Positions 8,805 through 16,698 of a stretch of 64,000 nucleotides of DNA are shown one piece after another. The notes below the pieces were generated by a model. The model did no database searches. It had not been told where the DNA came from and saw only the letters and a list, made by a program, of their open reading frames with translations. This DNA comes from Halomonas sp. 1513 (GTDB lineage Bacteria; Pseudomonadota; Gammaproteobacteria; Pseudomonadales; Halomonadaceae), in NCBI GenBank assembly GCA_001971685.1, contig CP019326.1, positions 2,232,001 through 2,296,000 on the forward strand. The letters are read 5' to 3'. The stretch's first letter is position 1. The number at the start of each line of letters is the position of its first letter. The translations under genes were made by a program, and so were the position numbers.

Positions 8805-9163
8805 ATAAAAGACTCTTGCTCACCCTCTGCGGCCTGGCCTGCTCGGCCAGCGCCATGGCCGACTTGCGCATCAGCGATATCCCCGCGGCCCGCTTCACCG
8901 AAGCACAGGCCGTCGACACCCAGGAGTGGCACCGCGTCAGCGAGATTGCCAGCCTCAGCCTGCCAACCACGGCATCGCCTGTCGACGGCGACAGCCAGCT
9001 GCTGGAATTCCAGGCCGGCGACACGCGCTATCATATCCCCCGCGCCGACGTGGTCGTAGCCGGTGAACGCCTGGTGACCGGTGCCTGCGACACCGCCCCC
9101 GCCACCATCGCCTCGGATGCACGTTCGGCCAGCGTCAGGGGGGCCGGCGAAGCATGCGACTGA
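8801..9163 (+). CDS. Hypothetical secreted protein
   Basis: A protein of 120 aa with a clear signal peptide (MNKRLLLTLCGLACSASAMA, cleavage after about residue 20). The mature part is small, hydrophilic and probably periplasmic; it contains one Cys near residue 99 and a second close to the end. I do not recognise a family. It overlaps the CHASE2 gene by 4 bases and the M48 protease gene by 10 bases, which ties its function to those two. Confidence 0.65.
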   Translation: MNKRLLLTLCGLACSASAMADLRISDIPAARFTEAQAVDTQEWHRVSEIASLSLPTTASPVDGDSQLLEFQAGDTRYHIPRADVVVAGERLVTGACDTAPATIASDARSASVRGAGEACD

Positions 9164-10518
9164 TACAACGCCTTGCCACAGCGCTGGCCCTGAGCGCCGC
9201 GCTTGCCGGCTGTGCCGGCATTCACCAGCCCGACCGCAGCTTCGACAACGTCGACCTGGTCATCCCTACCCGGGACAGTCACACCATCCATCAAATGGAG
9301 CGCACCCTGGTGCTGGACCAGGACGTGCTCGACTACGTCAACGACATACGCCAGCGCCTGGAAACCGCCCACGGCACACCCTGCAACTGCCAGGTAGTGG
9401 TCGACGCCTTCAGCGGCTACGAGGGCTACGCTGTCTCGCCCTATACCATCGTCGTCACCGCCGGGGTACTGGCTCAGGCCGACTCCGAGGACGAAGTGGC
9501 CGCACTGATCGCCCACGAGATGAGCCACGCCATCCACGACGACACCACCAAGCAATGGATGCAGGAAGCCGTGGCCTCGACCCTGCGCCTGGGCGCCTTG
9601 GTCGCCGGCGGCTCCGACAACGTCGGCTACGCGGCACTGATCGGCGAGTCCGCCCACGAAGCCACCAACGGCATTATCTACCGGCACTGGAATGCCGAAC
9701 ACGAACTCCAGGCCGATGCCTTCGCCGTGGAGGTACTGGCCAAGGCCGGCTACTCCCAGGACGGCGTGAAGATGATGATCCGCCGGCTCGGCGAATACAG
9801 CGAGCAGGCGATTGCCGGGCGCTCCACCCCGCCTTCGCAATGCGTCAGCCAGCAGGGCGACAACAACCTCGCCGTGGATTTCAGGGCCTGCACCGCACAG
9901 CTGACCGGCTCGGGAGAGAGCATCTACCTGCCGCCGCAGGCGCGCCTCGAAGCCGCTCTGGAGCACGCCTGGGAACTACCGCCGCAACAGCGCCGCCAGC
10001 GAGCCGCACCGCCACCGCCCTCCTTCGATGCCATCGATTACCTTTACGCCATGAACGCGCTGGTGTTCAGCGACGAGGATCTGCTGCGCAACAGCGTAGA
10101 GGCGATGGCATCGCGGCCGCTACCGGCCAGCCTCGAGGGCAACGTCTCGGTCTCCAACCGCATGGCTCAGGCCTACTACCTGCTGGGCGAATACGACAAG
10201 GTGATGCCGTACTGGGAGCAGAGCGCCAGCAGCCCGCAGCGCACGCCCTGGACCTTCACTCAGCAGTTGAAGTTAGCCGACCAGCAGCGCGACCGCGACA
10301 AGGTACGGCAGCTACTCAATGAAATGAGCGATGAGCTCGGCATGGTCCCCGCCATGCTACCCGCAGAGTACTACCTGGCCCGGCGCTACGAATTGCGCGT
10401 ACATGAAGGCCTCACGCTTGCCCGCTGCGCGCTAAATTTGGCCGGAAGCATCAGTACCGCACAGCTGTGCAGCGAATACGGCCAGTTGGCCAACCGCCAT
10501 CAACCGCTAAACTGGTAA
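9154..10518 (+). CDS. M48-family zinc metalloprotease, lipoprotein
   Basis: A 454-aa periplasmic or outer-membrane lipoprotein; the lipobox LAGC puts the lipidated Cys at about residue 22. The peptidase M48 zinc motif HEMSH is at residues 121-125, and the downstream glutamate ligand lies in EHELQADAFA (about 181-190). The C-terminal 170 residues are probably a helical, TPR-like region (YYLLGEYDKVMPYWEQ is a TPR-type pattern), as in BepA/YfgC-like proteases. It is the last gene of the CHASE2 unit and is followed by a strong terminator hairpin. The natural substrate is not evident. Confidence 0.88.
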   Translation: MRLIQRLATALALSAALAGCAGIHQPDRSFDNVDLVIPTRDSHTIHQMERTLVLDQDVLDYVNDIRQRLETAHGTPCNCQVVVDAFSGYEGYAVSPYTIVVTAGVLAQADSEDEVAALIAHEMSHAIHDDTTKQWMQEAVASTLRLGALVAGGSDNVGYAALIGESAHEATNGIIYRHWNAEHELQADAFAVEVLAKAGYSQDGVKMMIRRLGEYSEQAIAGRSTPPSQCVSQQGDNNLAVDFRACTAQLTGSGESIYLPPQARLEAALEHAWELPPQQRRQRAAPPPPSFDAIDYLYAMNALVFSDEDLLRNSVEAMASRPLPASLEGNVSVSNRMAQAYYLLGEYDKVMPYWEQSASSPQRTPWTFTQQLKLADQQRDRDKVRQLLNEMSDELGMVPAMLPAEYYLARRYELRVHEGLTLARCALNLAGSISTAQLCSEYGQLANRHQPLNW

Positions 10519-10533
10519 GCCCAGAAACGCGAA

Positions 10534-10562
10534 AGCCCCGTGAGTTGATGACTCACGGGGCT
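10534..10562 (+). terminator. Terminator-like hairpin after the M48 protease gene
   Basis: Perfect 12-bp stem (AGCCCCGTGAGT/ACTCACGGGGCT) with a 5-base loop, starting 15 bases after the stop. The T-run that follows is weak (GGCTGTCTT), so termination strength is uncertain. Confidence 0.75.
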
Positions 10563-10625
10563 GGCTGTCTTGCGTGATTTAAACCACTCCCACACTTGCC
10601 TTGGCGCCGCCGGGCCCTATCTTCC

Positions 10626-10814
10626 TCAATGCTCCCGCTCTACCCTCAACAGCCCCAGCGCTTCGTATACCGCCCACGGCATCGAGCGCCGGCCCGACGA
10701 AGGGTGAACCCTCGCCAATCCCAGGGCCAACGCAAAAAGCCCCAGACCGATTGGCAGGGGCATCAAGAGTTGGGCGGCGAGTGCTTTGAGGAGATCGTAA
10801 ATGCTGGCTACCAC
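10626..10814 (-). pseudogene. N-terminal fragment resembling YdcF/SanA (DUF218) membrane proteins
   Basis: A reading frame of 62 aa that begins MVASIYDLLKALAAQLLMP and continues as one hydrophobic segment. This resembles the first transmembrane region of YdcF/ElyC-type DUF218 proteins, but the catalytic-fold domain that should follow is absent. It begins inside the end of the ParD-ParE fusion gene, so it is probably a truncated remnant. It could also be a non-coding frame. Confidence 0.3.
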
Positions 10815-11452
10815 TCCATCAGTTTCAGCTTATGGCCGCTTGACGCCCGGTGACCATAGGGCGGTTTCAGAGAGGAAGCTGCCAGGTGGCACTCATTCTG
10901 CTGGCGAATGGAGAGCACTACCACGGCGTTACCATCAAGGCGATAACGAGCGATATAGCCGCTGTCGGCGAAATCGATCCACCAGTCACGGTACTCATCG
11001 CCAAGGCATGACATCAGTCGCCCATAGCGAGGCTCGTCCCCCAGCCAGCGTATGCTCTTGACGATAACAGCGGCGACTTGTTGCGCCACCTGCGGCGGAT
11101 GCTGCTCCAGCAGCCTTTCATGCAGACGCTGCAGATATTCCACGGCGGGCGGCGCCAGCATCACCTGTGGCACCGCGGACCTCCTCCTGACACTGGGAGG
11201 GGCATCTGCCGTGCCCCAACAGGCCAGCCACTGCTCCATCTCATCGGCCGAGATGTGCAGCCCGCTCGCCTGGTACTCCTCCCAGGCCATGAGCGTTGCC
11301 TGCTGGAAAGCCATGGCACGCTGCTCGCGCGCCACATATTCCTCAATGGCGTTACTCACGATCCAGTCGGCAGAATGCCCGGTGGCATAGGCCGTCCGCT
11401 GGATGCTTTCTCTCAGCGTTTGGTCAAGTTCTATTGAAGACGGGGCCATCAT
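10808..11452 (-). CDS. Fused ParD-like antitoxin / ParE-like toxin
   Basis: A single open frame of 214 aa. Residues about 3-82 form a ribbon-helix-helix ParD/CopG-type antitoxin (start of domain SSIELDQTLRESIQ, end EMEQWLACWGT). Residues about 95-190 form a ParE/RelE-superfamily toxin (QVMLAPPAVEYLQRLHERL, then DWWIDFADSGYIARYRLDG and VVVLSIRQQNE). Normally these are two genes. The start at ATG 11452 is chosen because GGAGGG precedes it; a longer in-frame start at 11485 lacks this. Inside the frame, AGGAGGAGG (11180-11188) lies 6 bases before a GTG at 11173, an ideal start for the toxin alone. The chain ends in about 25 extra residues not typical of ParE. Confidence 0.82.
   Translation of the reverse strand: MMAPSSIELDQTLRESIQRTAYATGHSADWIVSNAIEEYVAREQRAMAFQQATLMAWEEYQASGLHISADEMEQWLACWGTADAPPSVRRRSAVPQVMLAPPAVEYLQRLHERLLEQHPPQVAQQVAAVIVKSIRWLGDEPRYGRLMSCLGDEYRDWWIDFADSGYIARYRLDGNAVVVLSIRQQNECHLAASSLKPPYGHRASSGHKLKLMEW
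11180..11188 (-). promoter_or_regulatory. Internal Shine-Dalgarno for free toxin within the ParD-ParE fusion
   Basis: AGGAGGAGG on the minus strand, 6 bases upstream of the in-frame GTG at 11173. The spacing is ideal, so a free 121-aa ParE-like toxin could be made as well as the fusion. It probably survives from an ancestral two-gene parDE operon. Confidence 0.65.
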
Positions 11453-11567
11453 TCTGCCCTCCGTTGTAAAAGGATCCGGTCTCATTATTCAAGAGGCTTA
11501 CCAAGCGCCCTATCAGCGCAGGGCTCGCCATGGCGTTATCTGCGGGGAAGGTCACCATGTCGACGCC

Positions 11568-12881
11568 TCACTCATCGTCGGTGTCGATGGTCTCTAGCGT
11601 TTCCACAACAGGCTGCTTGGACTGCCGGGGCTGCAGCAACGGCGCGGGCTGCGACGCAACCTTGCCGAGCAAGCGATAGCGGGTGACACGCCGCTCCGTG
11701 CACTCGGCCATCACCTCGCGCAGCACCTCGCAGGTCTTGTCGATCTCGGCCTCGGTCAGGGTGGGGTGACACAAAAACATCAAGCTGGTATCGCCAAGCT
11801 CCTGGGCTACCGGCAAGGGCTGCTCAGGCCGCCAGCCGGTGCCATCGAAGGCTTTTTCCAGATAGACCTCCGAGCAAGAACCAGAGAAGCACGGCACTCC
11901 ACGGGCCGCGATCTCTGCCTGGATGCGGTCACGGTTCCACCCCGGCTTGAGCGCACCGGCCTCGACGAAGACATAGCACTTGTAGGCGGCATGCTCGATA
12001 TGCGCAGGCAGTGCCGGCACCCTAAGCCCTCTGAAACGATCGGCGGCCTGCCAGATCCGCTGAGCATAGGCTTGCCGCGTGGCCTTCCACTCCGGCATGC
12101 GGGTGAGCTGAATGCGGCCGATGGCCGCCTGCATCTCGGTCATCCGCCAGTTGGTGCCGAAGCTCTCGTGCAGCCAGCGAAAGCCTGGCGGGTGCTCGCG
12201 CTCATAGACCGCTTCCCAGCTCTTGCCGTGGTCCTTGTAGGCCCACATCTTGCGCCACAGGGTTTCATCACTGGTGGTGACCATGCCCCCCTCGCCGCCG
12301 GTGGTCATGATCTTGTCCTGACAGAACGACCAGCAGCCGACATGGCCGATGCTGCCCACGCTACAGCCACGGTAGCGAGCGCCATGTGACTGGGCACAGT
12401 CTTCAATCACATAAAGGCCGTGCTGCTCGGCGAGTGCCATCAACGCGCCCATCTCACAGGGCCAACCGGCCAGATGCACGGCGAGAATCGCCCGGGTGTT
12501 GGCGGTAATCTTCTTGGCCACCGTCTCGGCAGTAATATTCTGCGAATCGCGGTCGACATCGGCAAACACCGGCACCGCCCCAGCGGTGACGATGCTGGAC
12601 GCAGAGGCCATAAAGGTACGCGAGGTGACGATCACCTCGTCACGCCCCCTGCCCTCGCCTTCACCAATGCCCAGCCCTTTCAGGGCCAGGTCCAGCGCCG
12701 TGGTGCCATTGGACACAGCAATGGCGAAGTCGGTAACGGCAAAGGCGGCAAACTCACGCTCGAACTCGCGCCCCTCCTGGCCGGTCCAGTAGTTCACCTT
12801 GTTGGAAAGCAGCACGCGCTGCACGGCCAGGGCCTCTTCCTCGTTGAAAGAGGGCCAGGGGGAGAAAGGTCCATTAAGCAT
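11568..12881 (-). CDS. DegT/DnrJ/EryC1/StrS sugar aminotransferase
   Basis: PLP-dependent aminotransferase (437 aa) that aminates a keto-sugar nucleotide, most likely the product of the 4,6-dehydratase at 3.7-5.7 kb. Family features are the SNGTTALDLALKGLGIG phosphate-binding region, the ADVD motif, EDCAQSHGA, and the PLP-lysine region WSFCQDKIMTTGGEGGM, followed by the usual gap and YKDHGKSW. The C-terminal 45 residues are an unusual hydrophilic extension rich in Gln, Pro and Asp. The ATG at 12881 is preferred; a TTG at 12893 is possible. It is separated from the dehydratase by the CHASE2 unit. Confidence 0.9.
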   Translation of the reverse strand: MLNGPFSPWPSFNEEEALAVQRVLLSNKVNYWTGQEGREFEREFAAFAVTDFAIAVSNGTTALDLALKGLGIGEGEGRGRDEVIVTSRTFMASASSIVTAGAVPVFADVDRDSQNITAETVAKKITANTRAILAVHLAGWPCEMGALMALAEQHGLYVIEDCAQSHGARYRGCSVGSIGHVGCWSFCQDKIMTTGGEGGMVTTSDETLWRKMWAYKDHGKSWEAVYEREHPPGFRWLHESFGTNWRMTEMQAAIGRIQLTRMPEWKATRQAYAQRIWQAADRFRGLRVPALPAHIEHAAYKCYVFVEAGALKPGWNRDRIQAEIAARGVPCFSGSCSEVYLEKAFDGTGWRPEQPLPVAQELGDTSLMFLCHPTLTEAEIDKTCEVLREVMAECTERRVTRYRLLGKVASQPAPLLQPRQSKQPVVETLETIDTDDE

Positions 12882-12953
12882 CAAAGCACCCAACTAAAGT
12901 AAATTGCCAAACTATCAACTGCGACACGTCGCCTCTCGAACCTCGCCCCTTGA

Positions 12954-13616
12954 TCACCCCACCACCGTCTGCCATATATAACGAATATCCCCAAACAGGC
13001 TCCAGCGCCGAACGTACTCCAGGTTAAGGCGTACCTTGTCGGGCCAGATCACCTCCCGGTTGTAGCGCTCCGGGTCGGCCTGCTTGGTCAGCAGTTCTTC
13101 TTCGTGGCGGTACGCCAGAGTGGCCGGCCCGGTAATGCCAGGCTTCAGGCTGAGCATGGCGCGCTCCTCACCCTCCAGACGGTCGGCAAAGCCCGGCACA
13201 TCGGGCCGGGGGCCTACAAAGCTCATCTGCCCCAGTAGCACGTTGAAGAGCTGGGGCAGCTCATCGATCTTGGTACGGCGCAGAAAGCGGCCGATAGGCG
13301 TGATACGCGCATCCCGCCCGGTAGTTACCGTGGTGGTCACCTCTGCTGAGGGGCGCATGGTGCGAATCTTGACCACGCTGAAACGACGACCGTGCTGGCC
13401 TACCCGCTCCTGAATAAAGAAACCGTTCTGGCGGGTATCCAGAGAGGCCAGCAACCAGGCCAGGCCGATCAACCAGAATGTGAGCAGCAGCCCCCCTGCC
13501 GCCCCCAGGCAGTCGAAACTGCGCTTGAGCGCCTGTTGGCGGCGGGAGAGCCCCGGCGCCACGCGGCCAGCGCCAGCGGTAACCGCATTATCCAGAGAAG
13601 AGTGTGGCGTAGACAC
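12954..13616 (-). CDS. Initiating sugar-phosphate transferase (PglC/WcaJ family)
   Basis: Transfers the first sugar-1-phosphate from a UDP-sugar to undecaprenyl phosphate at the inner membrane (220 aa, the short PglC-like form). An N-terminal re-entrant hydrophobic segment lies at about residues 33-55. It is followed by [22 protein letters not shown], the [11 protein letters not shown] active-site block and [20 protein letters not shown]. The start is a GTG at 13616 with CAGGAG 12 bases before it. With the 4,6-dehydratase and the aminotransferase it points to an amino-dideoxy sugar, such as a bacillosamine type, as the first sugar. Confidence 0.92.
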   Translation of the reverse strand: MSTPHSSLDNAVTAGAGRVAPGLSRRQQALKRSFDCLGAAGGLLLTFWLIGLAWLLASLDTRQNGFFIQERVGQHGRRFSVVKIRTMRPSAEVTTTVTTGRDARITPIGRFLRRTKIDELPQLFNVLLGQMSFVGPRPDVPGFADRLEGEERAMLSLKPGITGPATLAYRHEEELLTKQADPERYNREVIWPDKVRLNLEYVRRWSLFGDIRYIWQTVVG

Positions 13617-13808
13617 GATGACAGAAAGCTCCTGAGGAGAAAGGGAGCTGGCTAGACCCAGCCCCGCAGGCGGTAATAGAAAATGCCGATGATTTAATGC
13701 ATGGCGCGAGTACTGCAGGACAGCGCCCCGGCGTGGCGCAGCTGTGTATAGCCACTAGGGTTTTTCAAGGATAGGGCAGCAGCACCAAAGTCTTGGCAAG
13801 CTCGTAGA

Positions 13809-14432
13809 TCACAGCTCGACCGTTCGCTGGCCCGTAGGCACATCCACGAACTCCACCAGCAGATAGTCGTTGCCAAGCTCACTCACAGTACGCGCATGGG
13901 AGTTGTTCTGATGGGAGCGCATCACCGCCTGGTTGTGCTTGGAAATGGTGGTCATGCAGTGAAAACCTGACCACCAGGCCGTGTGGTACATGATCTGGTT
14001 CATCACCCGGCCGATGCCCTGGCCTTCGCTAGGCGCATCGATCATCCGCCCTACAAAGCAGCGACGATTGCAGAAACAGCGCAGGAAGAAGTAGCCGACA
14101 AGTTCACCACTGACATTCCACACGCCGAACATCAGGAAGGCGGGATTGGCCCACATGCCCCGAAGGCTCGGCAGAGCAAAACCGTGGGGCTGGAAATAGC
14201 GCAGGCGCGACGCCTCCTGTCGGGCCAGCAGCTCAGCCAGCTGGGGCAGGTCGTCACGACCCATGGGGCGGAAGGTAAAGCCCTCCAGGGTAAAGGTCGC
14301 AAAGGCGCGCCGCATCTGGCGCTGCATGCGCCGGCTGTGTAGCAGCGCATAAAAACGGGCGTTGAGCCACTCCACCCAGCGCCACAGCCAAGGCAGGCGG
14401 TGTTTGATATACAGCATTATACGGGCAATCAT
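13809..14432 (-). CDS. GNAT-type acetyltransferase
   Basis: A 207-aa protein whose central part (about residues 45-190) looks like a GNAT fold: FTFRPMGRDDLPQLAELL at the start, GELVGYFFLRCF in the middle and APSEGQGIGRVMNQIMY as the acetyl-CoA loop. It may acetylate the amino group of the sugar made by this cluster, but it is not the hexapeptide-repeat PglD type, so the substrate is inferred only. The ATG at 14432 overlaps the upstream stop in ATGA, which decides the start. About 190 bases without a gene separate it from the sugar transferase. Confidence 0.7.
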   Translation of the reverse strand: MIARIMLYIKHRLPWLWRWVEWLNARFYALLHSRRMQRQMRRAFATFTLEGFTFRPMGRDDLPQLAELLARQEASRLRYFQPHGFALPSLRGMWANPAFLMFGVWNVSGELVGYFFLRCFCNRRCFVGRMIDAPSEGQGIGRVMNQIMYHTAWWSGFHCMTTISKHNQAVMRSHQNNSHARTVSELGNDYLLVEFVDVPTGQRTVEL

Positions 14433-15439
14433 CCGGCCTCCAACATCGCCTTGAGCCCTCGCCGTACCGGCAACTGCCACACTAGCTTGCACCAGTCGTG
14501 GTTGCCCTCGATCAAGCCGGGCCCCTCCGGGGTGATCACCACATCCCAGCCGATGGAGCGGTTCTCGGGGTGTTTCAGGCTGGCCTGGCGAACCAGCTCC
14601 AGGGTCTCGTCCCAGAAGGGTAGCGCAAAGCCCTCGATGGGCGTGCCAGTGACCGGATGAACGGACTCCGGCGGTCGGGTGGTATCAGAGTAGATCCCAG
14701 GGCCGTTGATCCTGCCGCTCGCCTCATCGATGGACGCCGCCAAGTTACCGGCGGCCAGGTTGTCCACGTGAGAGTTGACCGAAATGCGCAGCCGACAGCC
14801 CAGTACCCGGTAGTTGCCCTTCTCATCCAGCAACGTGAAGATGCGTACCGTGTTGACCCCGGAGGGCGAAAGTGCCTGCAGCTCGGCATGCTGCTCCACG
14901 AAGCTCTCCACCATGTCGAAGCCATGCTGTTTCATCCAGCCCACCAAGTGCGACGCACTCAACTCGACGGTGGCGTGAACCTGCACGCTGGCCCCGCAGT
15001 TGCCGGTGGCATCCTTGAACACCAGACGCTCATGTTCGGCCAGGATGCGCTCGGCAAGTACCGGACTCGACTCCAGCTCCTCGATTGACCACAGTGAGTG
15101 GCGGAAGAACTCCCGGTAGGCCTGGTAGAAGCGCCGCTTGTCGTTGAGCAACCCGCGTGCCCCAGGAGGGTTTACCCGCCGCTGGAACTCGTACATGGTG
15201 CCGGTACCCGCCCAGGCGGCCTTCTCGGCACCGCCCAGGCCGGCAAAACCAAACTGGTACCATTCCAGAGGAGAGATGTTGTAGCGCAGAGAATCTCCAA
15301 CCAGTAGCACTGCCTGGCGCAAGGTGCCCATGCCCTCGACCTGATGGGTGTGATGCATGAAGCGGCGCAGCAGCGGCCAGTTCATGCGGCGGACATAGTA
15401 GCCCAGATAGGCTGTGCGACGTGCCAAGGCCAGCGTCAT
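14429..15439 (-). CDS. Sugar-transfer-associated ATP-grasp protein
   Basis: A 336-aa protein of the ATP-grasp family often found in polysaccharide loci (sugar-transfer-associated ATP-grasp). Recognisable elements are FKDATGNCGASV (nucleotide-binding loop), VESFVEQHAELQALSPSGVN and, at the C-terminus, IGWDVVITPEGPGLIEGN, where the metal-binding acidic and Asn residues lie. These enzymes are expected to join an amino acid or similar group to a sugar; the precise reaction is unknown. It overlaps the downstream GNAT gene by ATGA and the upstream glycosyltransferase by 4 bases, so the three are co-translated. Confidence 0.82.
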   Translation of the reverse strand: MTLALARRTAYLGYYVRRMNWPLLRRFMHHTHQVEGMGTLRQAVLLVGDSLRYNISPLEWYQFGFAGLGGAEKAAWAGTGTMYEFQRRVNPPGARGLLNDKRRFYQAYREFFRHSLWSIEELESSPVLAERILAEHERLVFKDATGNCGASVQVHATVELSASHLVGWMKQHGFDMVESFVEQHAELQALSPSGVNTVRIFTLLDEKGNYRVLGCRLRISVNSHVDNLAAGNLAASIDEASGRINGPGIYSDTTRPPESVHPVTGTPIEGFALPFWDETLELVRQASLKHPENRSIGWDVVITPEGPGLIEGNHDWCKLVWQLPVRRGLKAMLEAG

Positions 15440-16683
15440 GATTTCACTCCAGATCTTCCATTGCCATTATGCCCATTAACAATTGCCGGACACTGCAAAA
15501 TGGCATCAGTGGCGCATTGAGCCGATTGCACAGTCGGTGCAACTACTCCCATAGCCTCCAGCATCACCGCGTTGACTTTATGCACGTCGTATTTCTCATC
15601 GGCGATGGCCCGTGATCTCTGCCCCATCTTGGCCACCAGTTCTGGCTGATCGATAAAACGCTGCATGGCAGCGGCCAGAGGCTCCACCGACTTGACCGGT
15701 ACCAGGTAACCGTTATCACCCTCTACAACCGTCTCCCGGCAGCCGGGGGCGTCGGTGGTGATGATCGGGCGGCCCATGGCCATCGCCTCGAGAATCGTAC
15801 GCGGCACCCCCTCACGGTAGTAGGTAGGCAGAACAAACACGTGGGAGTTAGCTAAAGCAGGTCTTACATCATTTAACCTGCCTAAATATTCAATGCTTCC
15901 ACTTTCTATCCAGGCATCAAGCTCTTCACGCCTAATAGACTCTGGATTATCATCCAAGTCTCCTACCAAAAAAAATGTAACATCTGGATGCTTAGATTTT
16001 ATTTGCTTTGCTGCTTCGGCGTATAGTCTAACGCCTTTATCCGCAATCAATCTTGCGGTAAGCAAGAAGCTCACAGGAGAATCAGGAAGCGGCGCTTTCT
16101 CAAAATGCTTCATATCAACACCGGAGCCGTTCACCACAGTGGAAGGGACATGGTTAGGCAAAATACCGAGTGAGCGGAACAACGCCTGATCATCGGGGTT
16201 TTGAAACATCACATGATGAGCACGATGTATAGCCAATCGATAGAGGCGACGAACAACGTACAGTACAATCGCACGTTTTCCCTGTGCCTGGTCGCTAAAG
16301 GCATAACCTAATCCCGTAATCAGTACATAGCGTTTGGGCACCCTCGCAACCCAGGCCGCCAAGGTGCCGTAAAACACTGGCTTGATGGTGTAGCCCATTA
16401 CTGCATCAGGCTTAATCTCACGAAACAGACGATACAGAGAGCGTAGTGTACTCAGATCTCTCAGCGGGTTGGTGCCAGTGCGCTGCATTGGCACGTCATG
16501 GGTGATGACGCCCCAGGCCTTAAGTTGCGCTTGGGTAGCCTGATCATCGTTGAGACCTGGGGCGATAGCGTGGACATAATACCCCGCAGAGAGAAGCCTT
16601 TGAATTAAGGGGCCTCGAAAGTTAACAAGCGAAGATGACATCCCTGCCGCGACAACGAAAGACTTCAAAACAACCTCCTTCAT
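15436..16683 (-). CDS. Glycosyltransferase family 4
   Basis: Cytoplasmic retaining GT-B glycosyltransferase (415 aa from ATG 16683; a GTG at 16695 is also possible). The C-terminal GT4 domain shows LTARLIADKGVRLYAEA, then FVLPTYYREGVPRTILEAMA and GRPIITTDAPGCRE, the E-x7-E type donor site. It resembles PglA/WbpH-type enzymes that add the second sugar, but the specificity cannot be read from sequence. Base composition falls towards A+T in the middle of this gene, where the atypical region begins. Confidence 0.88.
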   Translation of the reverse strand: MKEVVLKSFVVAAGMSSSLVNFRGPLIQRLLSAGYYVHAIAPGLNDDQATQAQLKAWGVITHDVPMQRTGTNPLRDLSTLRSLYRLFREIKPDAVMGYTIKPVFYGTLAAWVARVPKRYVLITGLGYAFSDQAQGKRAIVLYVVRRLYRLAIHRAHHVMFQNPDDQALFRSLGILPNHVPSTVVNGSGVDMKHFEKAPLPDSPVSFLLTARLIADKGVRLYAEAAKQIKSKHPDVTFFLVGDLDDNPESIRREELDAWIESGSIEYLGRLNDVRPALANSHVFVLPTYYREGVPRTILEAMAMGRPIITTDAPGCRETVVEGDNGYLVPVKSVEPLAAAMQRFIDQPELVAKMGQRSRAIADEKYDVHKVNAVMLEAMGVVAPTVQSAQCATDAILQCPAIVNGHNGNGRSGVKS

Positions 16684-16698
16684 AACACCACCCACTAA

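Noticed and set aside
9031..9966. 311-codon minus-strand frame opposite the M48 protease gene.
   Set aside because: It is a GC-rich shadow; the plus-strand gene has a lipoprotein signal and the HEMSH motif.
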